Shown here: positions 41,548-49,005 of the stretch, in pieces
Position numbering within the stretch: the stretch's first letter is position 1
Layout of the letters: each line of letters starts with the position of its first letter
Source of the DNA: Ruminococcus sp.
GTDB lineage: Bacteria > Bacillota > Clostridia > Oscillospirales > Ruminococcaceae
Assembly: GCA_017471405.1 (NCBI GenBank)
Contig: JAFUTK010000072.1
Coordinates: forward strand, 45,495 to 109,494
Length of the DNA stretch: 64,000 nucleotides
Direction: 5' to 3'
Position numbers and translations under genes: made by a program
The notes under the pieces: model-generated
What the model was told of the DNA's origin: nothing
Seen by the model: only the letters and a program-made list of their open reading frames with translations
Databases searched by the model: none

Positions 41548-42996
41548 TTATTTCAGCACGTTCAGTCTCTCTAAACTTCCGTCCTCCGGGCCCTGCATCG
41601 AGCAGCCCTTCTCCTTAGCAAAGAGTGTATAGTCGATTATCTCCTGCGTTATCATCTCGCCCGGAGCAAGTATGGGTATCCCCGGAGGATAGCACATCAC
41701 AAACTCCCCGCAGATGCGCCCAGCCGTTTCTCTTATAGGCACAAGCTCCTTTTCGGAGTAAAACGCCTTCTGAGGCGTCGCCGCAACTATGGGTGTGATG
41801 TACTCCGCATTGTGCAGCCTCGAAACCGGCCTTGAGTACAGTCTCTTGATATCCTCCAGCGCGCCCACAAGCCTCTCGATATCCTGTATTCTGTCGCCTA
41901 TGGAGATATAGGCAAGGATATTGCCGATGTCTCCGAACTCTATCTGTATATCGTATTCGTCCCTTAACAGGTCGTAGACCTCTATTCCGGTGAGGCCGAT
42001 ATCTCTGGTGTAGACCGAGAGCTTCGTCACGTCAAAATCGAATATGCTTCCGCCGTTGACCAAGTCCTTGCCGTAGGCGTAATACCCGCCGATGGAGTTT
42101 ATCTCCTCCCTTGCATATTCTGCCATAGCGGCGACCTTCTTAAACGACTCCCTGCCCCGCAGCGCCAGATTTCTCCTTGAAATGTCAAGGCTGGAAAGCA
42201 GCAGGTATGAGGCCGAGGTGGTCTGTGTCAGGTTGATTATCTGCTCGACGTATCTTGTATTCACGTTCTCGCCCAGCAGCAGCAGCGAGCTTTGGGTCAG
42301 GCTCCCTCCCGACTTATGCATCGAAACGGCAGCCATGTCCGCCCCTGCCTCCATAGCCGAGACAGGCAGCTCCTCACTGAAGGAGAGGTGTGTGCCATGG
42401 GCCTCGTCCACCAGCACCATCATATTATGCTCGTGAGCTATTTTCACTATCGAGCGCAGGTCGGAGCAGATGCCATAGTAGGTGGGGTTGTTTACAAACA
42501 CCGCCGAGGCATCGGGGTGCTCGAGGATAGCCTTCTCCACCTGAGAGAGCTCCATTCCCAGTGCGATGCCGATATGCTTGTCCACATCGGGATTGACATA
42601 CACTGGCTCAGCTCCGCAGAGCACCAGCGCATTGATTACGCTGCGGTGTACGTTTCGCGGCATGATTATCTTATCCCCGGCCTTGCAGGCGGTGAGTATC
42701 ATGCTCTGCACCGAGGAGGTGGTTCCTCCCACCATAAAGTATGCGTGAGCCGCGCCGAAGGCATCGGCTGCCAGCTGCTCCGCCTCCATGATGACGGAAA
42801 CGGGGTGGCAGAGGTTGTCCAACGGCTTCATAGAGTTTACGTCCAGGCTGACGCACTGCTCGCCCAGCAGCTTTACCAGCTCCGGGTTGCCTCTTCCTCT
42901 CTTATGCCCCGGCACATCGAAGGGAACTACTCTCTGCCGCCTGAACCTTTCCAGCGCCTCATAGACGGGGGCCGATCTTTGTCTTTCAATATCCAT
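41548..42996 (-). CDS. speA: Arginine decarboxylase (aspartate aminotransferase fold)
   Basis: A 482-residue PLP enzyme of the Orn/Lys/Arg decarboxylase class. The PLP lysine is Lys228 in SMHKSGGSLTQSS, and FDVPGHKRGRGNPE is the characteristic N-terminal motif. In Bacillus-type enzymes of this length it makes agmatine from arginine. The presence of aguA and aguB downstream supports arginine over lysine or ornithine. It is the first gene of the operon; a long leader with a terminator-like hairpin precedes it. The ribosome site (GGGGAT) is weaker than in most genes here. Confidence 0.9.
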   Translation of the reverse strand: MDIERQRSAPVYEALERFRRQRVVPFDVPGHKRGRGNPELVKLLGEQCVSLDVNSMKPLDNLCHPVSVIMEAEQLAADAFGAAHAYFMVGGTTSSVQSMILTACKAGDKIIMPRNVHRSVINALVLCGAEPVYVNPDVDKHIGIALGMELSQVEKAILEHPDASAVFVNNPTYYGICSDLRSIVKIAHEHNMMVLVDEAHGTHLSFSEELPVSAMEAGADMAAVSMHKSGGSLTQSSLLLLGENVNTRYVEQIINLTQTTSASYLLLSSLDISRRNLALRGRESFKKVAAMAEYAREEINSIGGYYAYGKDLVNGGSIFDFDVTKLSVYTRDIGLTGIEVYDLLRDEYDIQIEFGDIGNILAYISIGDRIQDIERLVGALEDIKRLYSRPVSRLHNAEYITPIVAATPQKAFYSEKELVPIRETAGRICGEFVMCYPPGIPILAPGEMITQEIIDYTLFAKEKGCSMQGPEDGSLERLNVLK

Positions 42997-43294
42997 AATA
43001 CTATCCCCAATTTACCGCAATAAAAAATGCAGGTGATATTTTCACCTGCAAACTGAAAAATCAAAGCTATGAAAGCACAGATAATTCCTGCGCATAAGAC
43101 ATTCAGGGCTAACGCCGAAGCTTTATTGACCGTTTCACAAGTGATCCTGATTATAAAGTTATCATCTTATAAAATTTGAGCTTTTAACTCAATCAATAAT
43201 GGGAGCTCATACTCCCTTTTCGGCTTTCGACCCGCCTGTCCGTCCGGGCTTGGCTCGCGCTGCGAGCGGTCGCATTTGCCGGAGCTTTTCCGAC
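42997..43294 (-). promoter_or_regulatory. Long untranslated leader of the speA operon
   Basis: About 300 nt between a consensus promoter and the speA ATG, with no convincing leader gene. It contains a GGGAG/CTCCC hairpin (about 43201-43216) and ends in an intrinsic-terminator structure. A 5' segment TCACTTG near 43140-43150 could pair with CAGGTGA of that terminator, giving two alternative folds. This is the layout of an attenuator or riboswitch; no T-box motif or other known class was recognised. A second, weaker -10 (TATAAT at 43150-43155) lies inside. Confidence 0.5.
43021..43049 (-). terminator. Terminator-like hairpin just upstream of speA
   Basis: Perfect 8-bp stem GCAGGTGA/TCACCTGC (43029-43036 and 43042-43049), loop of 5, followed on the minus strand by AUUUUUUA. 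It is only 25-30 nt before the speA start, so it can stop transcription in the leader. Confidence 0.75.
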
Positions 43295-43300
43295 GAGCTA

Positions 43301-43329
43301 ATTATAGCACACCTGCGTAGATTTGTCAA
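43301..43329 (-). promoter_or_regulatory. Promoter of the speA polyamine operon
   Basis: Minus strand: perfect -35 TTGACA (43324-43329), 17-bp spacer, perfect -10 TATAAT (43301-43306). Confidence 0.85.
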
Positions 43330-43330
43330 G

Positions 43331-43451
43331 TTTTTTAGCGTCGCGCTTCGCTCCCTTTGGTCGCTGCCACTCCGGCGGGCAGGTCGCCCCTGTTGTGCGA
43401 CCTAAGTCTGACTGAGCTGTGACCTTTGGTGCTCGCATTCCACAAGGTGAG
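43331..43451 (+). repeat. Dispersed intergenic element, copy B
   Basis: Starts with TTTTTTAGCGTC, then CGCTCCC-TT-GGTCGCTGCC, and ends CTCGCATTCCACAAGG. The last 20 bases form CTCGC/GTGAG (43432-43436 and 43447-43451), a G-C to G-U change from copy A that keeps the pair. It lies between the speA promoter and spoVAC. Confidence 0.7.
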
Positions 43452-43535
43452 ATGAACGTCAGCTTAAAAATGAGATGCCTGTTCAGATGGAATAAACCTT
43501 GCTCTTATTGGGCATACTCCACTTGAGGTGATAAT

Positions 43536-43985
43536 ATGAAGCTGGAGATATCCTACAAGGAATATGAGCAGATGTATAAAAAGGCGTCACGTAACTCCGC
43601 GACGGTCCACAACTGCGTCAAGGCCTTCGTTATCGGCGGTGCGATATGCGCTGTGGGTCAGGGCCTGGTGACGGGCTACTCTTTGCTGGGGCTTTCGGAT
43701 AAGACCTCCTCCACTGCGGCGACCCTTACGCTCATTCTGCTTTCGGTGACGCTTACTGCCTTCGGCCTGTATGACAAGCTGGCCAAGCACGCCGGTGCCG
43801 GGACATTAGTACCAGTGACCGGCTTTGCCAACGCGGTAGCCGCCCCCGCCATCGAGTTCAAGACAGAAGGGCTCATTACCGGAACGGCGGTAAAGCTCTT
43901 CACCATAGCCGGCCCGGTCATACTTTTCGGGGTGCTCTCCGGGGTGATATACGGCGCTGTTTACTATATTTACTCCCTGTTTTGA
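43536..43985 (+). CDS. spoVAC: Stage V sporulation protein AC
   Basis: A 149-residue membrane protein. The motif NCVKAFVIGGAICAVGQ and the segment AFGLYDKLAKHAGAGTLVPVTGF are hallmarks of SpoVAC, part of the channel that moves dipicolinic acid into the forespore and out on germination. It has about four membrane helices. GAGGTGATAAT precedes the ATG. The usual partners spoVAD and spoVAE are not adjacent; an aquaporin follows instead. Either the rest is elsewhere or this is a lone copy with another channel role. Confidence 0.9.
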   Translation: MKLEISYKEYEQMYKKASRNSATVHNCVKAFVIGGAICAVGQGLVTGYSLLGLSDKTSSTAATLTLILLSVTLTAFGLYDKLAKHAGAGTLVPVTGFANAVAAPAIEFKTEGLITGTAVKLFTIAGPVILFGVLSGVIYGAVYYIYSLF

Positions 43986-44080
43986 GGCTGTTTTTCTCCC
44001 TTATGATGTTCAAACCGACTAAATAAAATGTTAATATTTGTTCAAAACACAAAAGATTTTAAAAAATCTTTCAAAGGTAC

Positions 44081-44130
44081 TAGACAAATCCGGAGAAATG
44101 AGTTAAAATGATATTGACCTTTAGGTTAAT
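44081..44130 (+). promoter_or_regulatory. Aquaporin promoter with a palindromic operator candidate
   Basis: -35 TAGACA (44081-44086), 17-bp spacer, -10 TAAAAT (44104-44109). Immediately downstream, ATTGACCTTTAGGTTAAT (44113-44130) is a near-perfect inverted repeat centred on TT, placed at the start point as a repressor site would be. Confidence 0.6.
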
Positions 44131-44153
44131 TTTCAAATTGGGAGGAAAATAAT

Positions 44154-44837
44154 ATGTACACAAAGTCACAGAAGCTTATCGCTGAAGTGCTTGGCACCTT
44201 CGGTCTGGTATTCTTCGGCTGCGGTACCGCGCTGGTTACATCCAACGTTACCGCTATCGCTCTGGCTTTCGGTCTGTCGATCGTTGCTGCGGCTTACACC
44301 GTAGGAAAGATCAGCGGAGCTCACCTCAATCCTGCCGTTTCCTTTGCTATGGCATTTGACGGAAGAATGAGCTTCGGCGACGCTATCGCTTACAGCATCG
44401 CTCAGATCGTCGGCGCTTTCTGCGCTTCGTTCTGCCACCTTATCATCATCGCTTGCAGCGATATGAAGGTAAAGAACTGCTCCTTCGGAGCTAACGGCTT
44501 CGGCGCACTGAACTTCTTCGGCGCACTGCTGGTTGAGATCATTCTCACCACAGTATTCGTTCTCATCGTTCTCTCCGTTACCGGCAGCAAGGACGAGGGC
44601 ACTCAGAAGCACGCAGGCCTTCTCATCGGTCTCGGCCTTACCTTTGTTCATCTGATGGGCATCGGCTACACCGGCACCTCTGTTAACCCTGCAAGAAGCC
44701 TTGCACCCGCTATCTTCGGCGTTGGCGCTACTGACTGGAAGTCCCTTACTCAGGTTTGGGTATTCATCGTAGGTCCTCTGGTAGGCGCATTCATCGCTGC
44801 TCTGATCTACGCTATGGTAATCAAGGACAAGGATTGA
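44154..44837 (+). CDS. aqpZ: Aquaporin (MIP family)
   Basis: A 227-residue channel with six membrane helices. Both pore motifs are present: HLNPAV in the first half and SVNPARS in the second. The ARS after the second NPA and the short loops fit the water-selective AqpZ type rather than a glycerol facilitator. It conducts water across the cytoplasmic membrane during osmotic change. GGGAGG precedes the ATG. It is a single-gene unit with its own promoter and terminator. Confidence 0.92.
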   Translation: MYTKSQKLIAEVLGTFGLVFFGCGTALVTSNVTAIALAFGLSIVAAAYTVGKISGAHLNPAVSFAMAFDGRMSFGDAIAYSIAQIVGAFCASFCHLIIIACSDMKVKNCSFGANGFGALNFFGALLVEIILTTVFVLIVLSVTGSKDEGTQKHAGLLIGLGLTFVHLMGIGYTGTSVNPARSLAPAIFGVGATDWKSLTQVWVFIVGPLVGAFIAALIYAMVIKDKD

Positions 44838-44860
44838 TCCTTTTCCTAAAACCGAATTTA

Positions 44861-44889
44861 AAAACCCCGGACTCGTTCCGGGGTTTTTT
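44861..44889 (+). terminator. Terminator of aqpZ
   Basis: Perfect stem AAAACCCCGGA/TCCGGGGTTTT (44861-44871 and 44877-44887), loop of 5, U-run. Confidence 0.92.
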
Positions 44890-45003
44890 ACGTCACGCTG
44901 CGCTCCCTTCGGTCGCTGCCACTCCTGCGGGCGTGTGTCCCACGTTCCGCGATCTGGGTCTGCCCGCGCTGTGACCATTGGTACTCGCATTCCACAGGGT
45001 GAG
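44884..45003 (+). repeat. Dispersed intergenic element, copy C
   Basis: Starts in the aqpZ terminator U-run with TTTTTTACGTCACGC, continues CGCTCCCTTCGGTCGCTGCC, and ends CTCGCATTCCACAGGG with hairpin CTCGC/GTGAG (44984-44988 and 44999-45003). It is highly similar to copy B along its whole length. Confidence 0.7.
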
Positions 45004-45032
45004 CTGTGTGTGGTGTTTTTCACTCATTTGCG

Positions 45033-45064
45033 AAAAAACAGCCCCGCTTTTGAGCAGGGCTGTT
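45033..45064 (-). terminator. Terminator of the lysozyme gene
   Basis: Stem ACAGCCCTGC/GCGGGGCTGT (one mismatch; 45038-45064) followed on the minus strand by UUUUUUC. Confidence 0.85.
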
Positions 45065-45076
45065 TCTGTTTCTTTC

Positions 45077-47266
45077 TTATATCTCCATTCCCGCCAGCAG
45101 CATTTTCAGCAATGCATAGTCCAGCAGGTCAACATATCCGTCGCCGTTTATATCAGCTACATACGGGTCAAGGTCTTCTCCGTCCGTTCCGCCCGTCAGA
45201 TAATCAAGTATCGGTGTGCTGTCTGATTCGTTCAGCACTCCGTCACCGTCCATATCTCCCGTCACAGGAGAGCTGGTCCTGACCCTTATGGGGTCGGAAT
45301 AAAGCGAGGTCCCGTCTGCATAGCAGGCCTCTATCTTAAGTGTATAATCAGTCAAAGGCTCCAGCTTATCGAACACCAGCGTTGTGTCTGTTAATGCCAC
45401 CGTCATATCCGCCTCTCCGCTGTCATTGCTGTAGAGCCGGACGCAGTATCCGCTGGCGACAGTCTGCGGCTGCCATTTCAGTGTTATCTCGGTATCGGTA
45501 TGCTTTATGCTGCTTACCTCCGGGGTATGCTTGCCGTAGACCAATATAAACTCTGCACGGCCTCCCTCAACTCCGGTGGAAGTATAGGGCGTTACATATC
45601 CGGAATACGTCCCCTCCTCAGCCTCAAGGAAGTACGAGGTTCCGGTGGAATGTGCTGACAGTGCAGGTGCTGCGCCGTTCTTTCCGATGTAGATATAATA
45701 GCCCTTTGCGCTGGCGACAGTCTCCCAGCTCAGGGTAAAGCCTGCAACATCCTCAACTATTGTTAGTCCGGTCGGTGCGGGACAGAGAGTCTTAACAGTT
45801 ACCTGTTCAGAGGCCACGCCGTAATAGGTCAGTGACCCGACGGAATTATAGGCCTTCACATAGAAGGTATAGCTCTGTTCGCCGGTAAGGCCGGTAACGG
45901 TAAAGGTGTTTAGGTTTGTCGTTCCCATTACTGTTTCGGTACTATCTGAGGCGTCATATTTTACTATCTGGTAGCCCGTACAGTTGGAAGCAAGGCCTGT
46001 CCAGCTAAGCGAAGCAGTGGTATCGGTAAAGGTGCTGCACTTAAGATTTGAGACCCTTCCGGGAGTGTTTCCGGAAATATACATTACATTCATATCAACG
46101 GCGCCGCTGATGCCGTTTACCGTTCCGGTGCCGTACTGCCAGATATTAAATTCATAGGAGTAAGTGGTGGAGGTCACCCAATGTGCCAGCCAGATCTGGT
46201 ACTTGGATTCCAGCGTGGCTCTGTCCAGCTTATAGTTCAGCCAGCTTGGGTTGGAATAAACTCCGGCCTGATATCCCAGCTCCTTTGCTCTTTCGCAGAA
46301 GGCTGTGATTATAGCTGTATTCTGAGCCGCAGTAAAGCCCTGCTTTTCGAGACGTCCCTCCGAGCTTATCTCCTCCATATCGCAGTAAAGGGGCAGGTCG
46401 AAAGAATAGCCCTTGGCATAGCTGTATACGAAGTCAGCCTCAGCCCTTGCTTCGGCGGTGGTTATAGCCTGAGTAAAGAAGTAAGCTCCCACCTGCAGGC
46501 CTGCGGCCTTTGCATTTTTCAGGTTGGTTACAAACTGAGAATCCACTACCAGCGTTCCAGCGGAGCCGTAGCCTCTGTAGCCTGCCCGAAGGATAGCAAA
46601 GGTTATACCCGCGGCCTTGACCTTTGCCCAGTCAACGGTGCCCTGAAACAGAGAAACATCTACGCCGTATACTTTTGTGCAGCCGGCAAATCTGTCCTGA
46701 TGTACAAGGTTGGAGGCTCCCGATACAGCAGAGGTCAGCAGCCTTACTCCCATACTTGTTAGGGGGGCGCTGCCGCTGTCAGCCTGGAGCCGCATAAGGC
46801 TTCTTATGTACTTATGGTATGAGGGATCGTTCTGGGAGCGGGGAAGGGTGTCTCCCTCGTTTACTATTTCGCCCAGAGCCACCAGCTCGGGGTTCTTGGC
46901 GAGGAAGGCCTTTTCTGCCTCCTCTTCCGAGAGGAAGAGCTCTTCTGCCTCCTGACTGAGCTGCTCCTCATTTTCTACCTCACTCTCCGGCTGAACGTTG
47001 ACGGGGCTAAATGCCTCGCTGAGGGCTTGAGAAAGCTGCTCTGTCTCCGGTGAAGGGAGAGCATCGGCATAGTCAAAGTCCACATTTGTCGCCGGTTCGT
47101 CAAGTGAAAGTATCCTGAGAGAGCTTGACGTTTCCTCTGCTATCTGCACCTGAGAAACAGCGGGGGCTGTGGTGATGATAGGGCTGTTCTCTACGGGAAC
47201 AAACAGCGTCTGCACTGCCATCACAGCAGCCGCAGCTGCCGCAAGCACAGGGTATATCTTCTTCAT
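45077..47266 (-). CDS. Secreted GH25 lysozyme with FN3-like repeats and a C-terminal dockerin
   Basis: A 729-residue exported protein. Domains in order: signal peptide (about 1-25); a long acidic linker (25-190); GH25 muramidase domain (about 198-398) with the active-site region GVDVSLFQG and the acidic pair in YCDMEE (Asp296, Glu298); three fibronectin-III-like domains (about 402-665); and a dockerin (about 667-729) with two calcium-loop repeats, DMDGDGVLNESD and DINGDGYVDLLD. GH25 enzymes cut the peptidoglycan glycan chain. The dockerin implies attachment to a cohesin-bearing scaffold, as in Ruminococcus cellulosomes. The start is the ATG at 47266 after GGATGG; the longer frame would precede the signal peptide. 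Confidence 0.9.
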   Translation of the reverse strand: MKKIYPVLAAAAAAVMAVQTLFVPVENSPIITTAPAVSQVQIAEETSSSLRILSLDEPATNVDFDYADALPSPETEQLSQALSEAFSPVNVQPESEVENEEQLSQEAEELFLSEEEAEKAFLAKNPELVALGEIVNEGDTLPRSQNDPSYHKYIRSLMRLQADSGSAPLTSMGVRLLTSAVSGASNLVHQDRFAGCTKVYGVDVSLFQGTVDWAKVKAAGITFAILRAGYRGYGSAGTLVVDSQFVTNLKNAKAAGLQVGAYFFTQAITTAEARAEADFVYSYAKGYSFDLPLYCDMEEISSEGRLEKQGFTAAQNTAIITAFCERAKELGYQAGVYSNPSWLNYKLDRATLESKYQIWLAHWVTSTTYSYEFNIWQYGTGTVNGISGAVDMNVMYISGNTPGRVSNLKCSTFTDTTASLSWTGLASNCTGYQIVKYDASDSTETVMGTTNLNTFTVTGLTGEQSYTFYVKAYNSVGSLTYYGVASEQVTVKTLCPAPTGLTIVEDVAGFTLSWETVASAKGYYIYIGKNGAAPALSAHSTGTSYFLEAEEGTYSGYVTPYTSTGVEGGRAEFILVYGKHTPEVSSIKHTDTEITLKWQPQTVASGYCVRLYSNDSGEADMTVALTDTTLVFDKLEPLTDYTLKIEACYADGTSLYSDPIRVRTSSPVTGDMDGDGVLNESDSTPILDYLTGGTDGEDLDPYVADINGDGYVDLLDYALLKMLLAGMEI

Positions 47267-47354
47267 AACGGGTATCCATCCTTTCGGGCATCCGCCCAGA
47301 CTCCAAAAAATACACAAAAAACATTTATATTTGTCTCTTAAAATGGTACCTTTT

Positions 47355-47383
47355 ATTATACAAAAAAATCTGGGATTTGTCAA
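47355..47383 (-). promoter_or_regulatory. Promoter of the lysozyme gene
   Basis: Minus strand: perfect -35 TTGACA (47378-47383), 17-bp spacer, perfect -10 TATAAT (47355-47360). The leader is about 80 nt and ends with a GGGC/GCCC hairpin near the ribosome site. Confidence 0.85.
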
Positions 47384-47415
47384 GGGCGGGTTAGAGGAAA
47401 TAATTTCCTCTGTTT

Positions 47416-47474
47416 AACCGAGCCGCTGACGCGGCTCGGTTAATTCCGGAAAAGGATATTTTCTCCGCCTGCGA
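47416..47474. repeat. Copy 2 of the CGCTGACGCGGCTCGG repeat, with a perfect hairpin
   Basis: AACCGAGCCGC/GCGGCTCGGTT (47416-47426 and 47431-47441) with loop TGAC, followed by a CGGAAAAGG-ATAT block. Positions 47424-47474 match 22912-22962. A further hairpin GCCTGCG/CGCAGGC follows. It lies between the rplQ terminator and the lysozyme promoter; nothing else was recognised in this gap. Confidence 0.6.
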
Positions 47475-47548
47475 CAACAGCGCAGGCAGACCCCAGTTGC
47501 GGTGCAAAGATTTCGTTCCCGTACAAGGTGAGGTGTGACACCAAAAAG

Positions 47549-47580
47549 AAAGAAAAAAGCAGCCCCGAAGGACTGCTTTT
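47549..47580 (-). terminator. Terminator of the ribosomal protein supercluster
   Basis: Stem AAAGCAG/CTGCTTT with an inner TCC/GGG-type helix closed by a UUCG loop, followed on the minus strand by UUUUUUCUUUC. It lies 13 bp after rplQ. Confidence 0.9.
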
Positions 47581-47592
47581 AATGCTTTGATA

Positions 47593-47934
47593 TTAAACCA
47601 GCTGGATGATAGCCATCTCTGCTGCGTCACCGCGGCGGGGACCGGTCTTAACGATCTTGGTGTAGCCGCCGTTTCTGCCCGAATAGCCGGGTGCGATGTC
47701 ATCGAAGAGCTTCTTAGCTACCGACTCCTTAGTTACATAAGCGAGTACCTGGCGCTTGGAATGGAGGTCTCCTGCTTTGCCGAGTGTAATCATCTTTTCG
47801 GTCATAGCGCTGACTTCCTTAGCTCTTGTTACAGTGGTTTCTATCTTACCGTTCTCGAGAAGGTAGGTGACCATAGCTCTGAGCATTGCCTTTCTGTGGT
47901 CAGTAGCCCTTCCCAGCTTTCTTGTGCCTGGCAT
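47593..47934 (-). CDS. rplQ: 50S ribosomal protein L17
   Basis: A 113-residue L17, the usual bacterial size. It opens [21 protein letters not shown] and contains [21 protein letters not shown], both standard. L17 sits at the exit-tunnel side of the large subunit. It is the last gene of the S10-spc-alpha cluster, 19 bp after rpoA, with AGGAGTGAATATCT upstream of the ATG and a strong terminator after it. Confidence 0.97.
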   Translation of the reverse strand: MPGTRKLGRATDHRKAMLRAMVTYLLENGKIETTVTRAKEVSAMTEKMITLGKAGDLHSKRQVLAYVTKESVAKKLFDDIAPGYSGRNGGYTKIVKTGPRRGDAAEMAIIQLV

Positions 47935-47953
47935 AGATATTCACTCCTTAATA

Positions 47954-48922
47954 TTAGTTATCTTCTTCAGAACTGAGGTCGTATCCCAGCGATTGCAGCT
48001 TCTCCTTGACCTCGTCAAATGATTTTTTACCAAGGTTTCTGACCTTCATCATTTCCTCTGCCGACTTGCCTATCAGGTCATTAACGGTATTAATGCCCGC
48101 ACGCTTAAGGCAGTTGAAAGAGCGCACCGATAAGTCAAGTTCCTCAATGGTCATCTCCAGGATCTTTTCCTTGCCCTTATCGTCCTTTTCGGCCATCATC
48201 TCAACATTGTTTGTTTCCTCAGAGAGGTCAATGAAGAGATTAAGATGCTCGTTGAGGAGTTTGGCTGCCAGCGATACAGCTTCCTTTGCGGAGATAGTAC
48301 CGTCGGTCCATACCTCCAGGGTAAGCTTATCGTAATCGGTGATCTGTCCTACACGGGTGTTATCCACTGTGTAGTTCACCTTGAGTACCGGTGTGTAGAT
48401 GCTGTCAACAGCGATGACTCCGATGGGGACATTGCCCTGCTTCTGCATAAGAGCCTTGTTCTTCTCGGCAGAGACATAGCCCCTGCCCTTATCGAGAACG
48501 ATCTCCATATACAGCTTAGCGCCTGCGCCCAATGTTGCGATATGCATATCGGGAACGAGGATACCTACTTCGGAATCCGTCTTGATGTCTCCGGCAGTGA
48601 TGACGCTTTCGCCTTCTGCCTCGATATATACGGTCTTAGGACCGTCGCTGTACAGCTTTGCGGTCAGACCCTTCAGGTTAAGGATGATCTCAGTTACATC
48701 CTCCTTAACTCCGGGAATGGTAGAGAGCTCGTGATGTACGTTGTCGATCTTTACAGATGTGACAGCGACACCGGGCAATGAGGAGAGCAGTACTCTTCTG
48801 AGCGAGTTGCCCAGAGTGGTACCGTAGCCGCGCTCAAGAGGCTCAACGATGAACTTGCCGTAAGTGCCGTTGCTTTTGAGCTCAGCTGTTTCAATTTCAG
48901 GCTTTTCTATCTTTTCAAGCAT
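47954..48922 (-). CDS. rpoA: RNA polymerase alpha subunit
   Basis: A 322-residue alpha subunit. The N-terminal domain (about 1-230) has [25 protein letters not shown], needed for dimer formation and beta binding; part of it is [14 protein letters not shown]. The C-terminal domain (about 250-315) has [16 protein letters not shown] and [12 protein letters not shown], which bind UP elements and activators. AGGAGGGTTATAA precedes the ATG. It lies between rpsD and rplQ, the standard alpha-operon order. Confidence 0.97.
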   Translation of the reverse strand: MLEKIEKPEIETAELKSNGTYGKFIVEPLERGYGTTLGNSLRRVLLSSLPGVAVTSVKIDNVHHELSTIPGVKEDVTEIILNLKGLTAKLYSDGPKTVYIEAEGESVITAGDIKTDSEVGILVPDMHIATLGAGAKLYMEIVLDKGRGYVSAEKNKALMQKQGNVPIGVIAVDSIYTPVLKVNYTVDNTRVGQITDYDKLTLEVWTDGTISAKEAVSLAAKLLNEHLNLFIDLSEETNNVEMMAEKDDKGKEKILEMTIEELDLSVRSFNCLKRAGINTVNDLIGKSAEEMMKVRNLGKKSFDEVKEKLQSLGYDLSSEEDN

Positions 48923-48946
48923 TTATAACCCTCCTGTTTCGTGTTC

Positions 48947-48970
48947 GGATCATGCCGAAATACATGATCC
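48947..48970 (-). other. Hairpin in the rpsD-rpoA gap
   Basis: Perfect 8-bp stem GGATCATG/CATGATCC with an 8-nt loop and no U-run. A processing or regulatory role is possible. Confidence 0.5.
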
Positions 48971-49005
48971 TGAATGTTGCTGCAGTGTTAAAACGATCCT
49001 GATCC

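Noticed and set aside
42997-43294. A T-box riboswitch upstream of speA
   Set aside because: The conserved T-box sequence (GGGTGG-type) and the AGAGAG element are absent; only a terminator-like hairpin and long leader are seen.
47416-47580. A fourth copy of the A/B/C dispersed element (sequence ending ACAAGGTGAG near 47523-47532)
   Set aside because: Only about 10 bases match, and the CTCGC arm and 5' blocks are absent.
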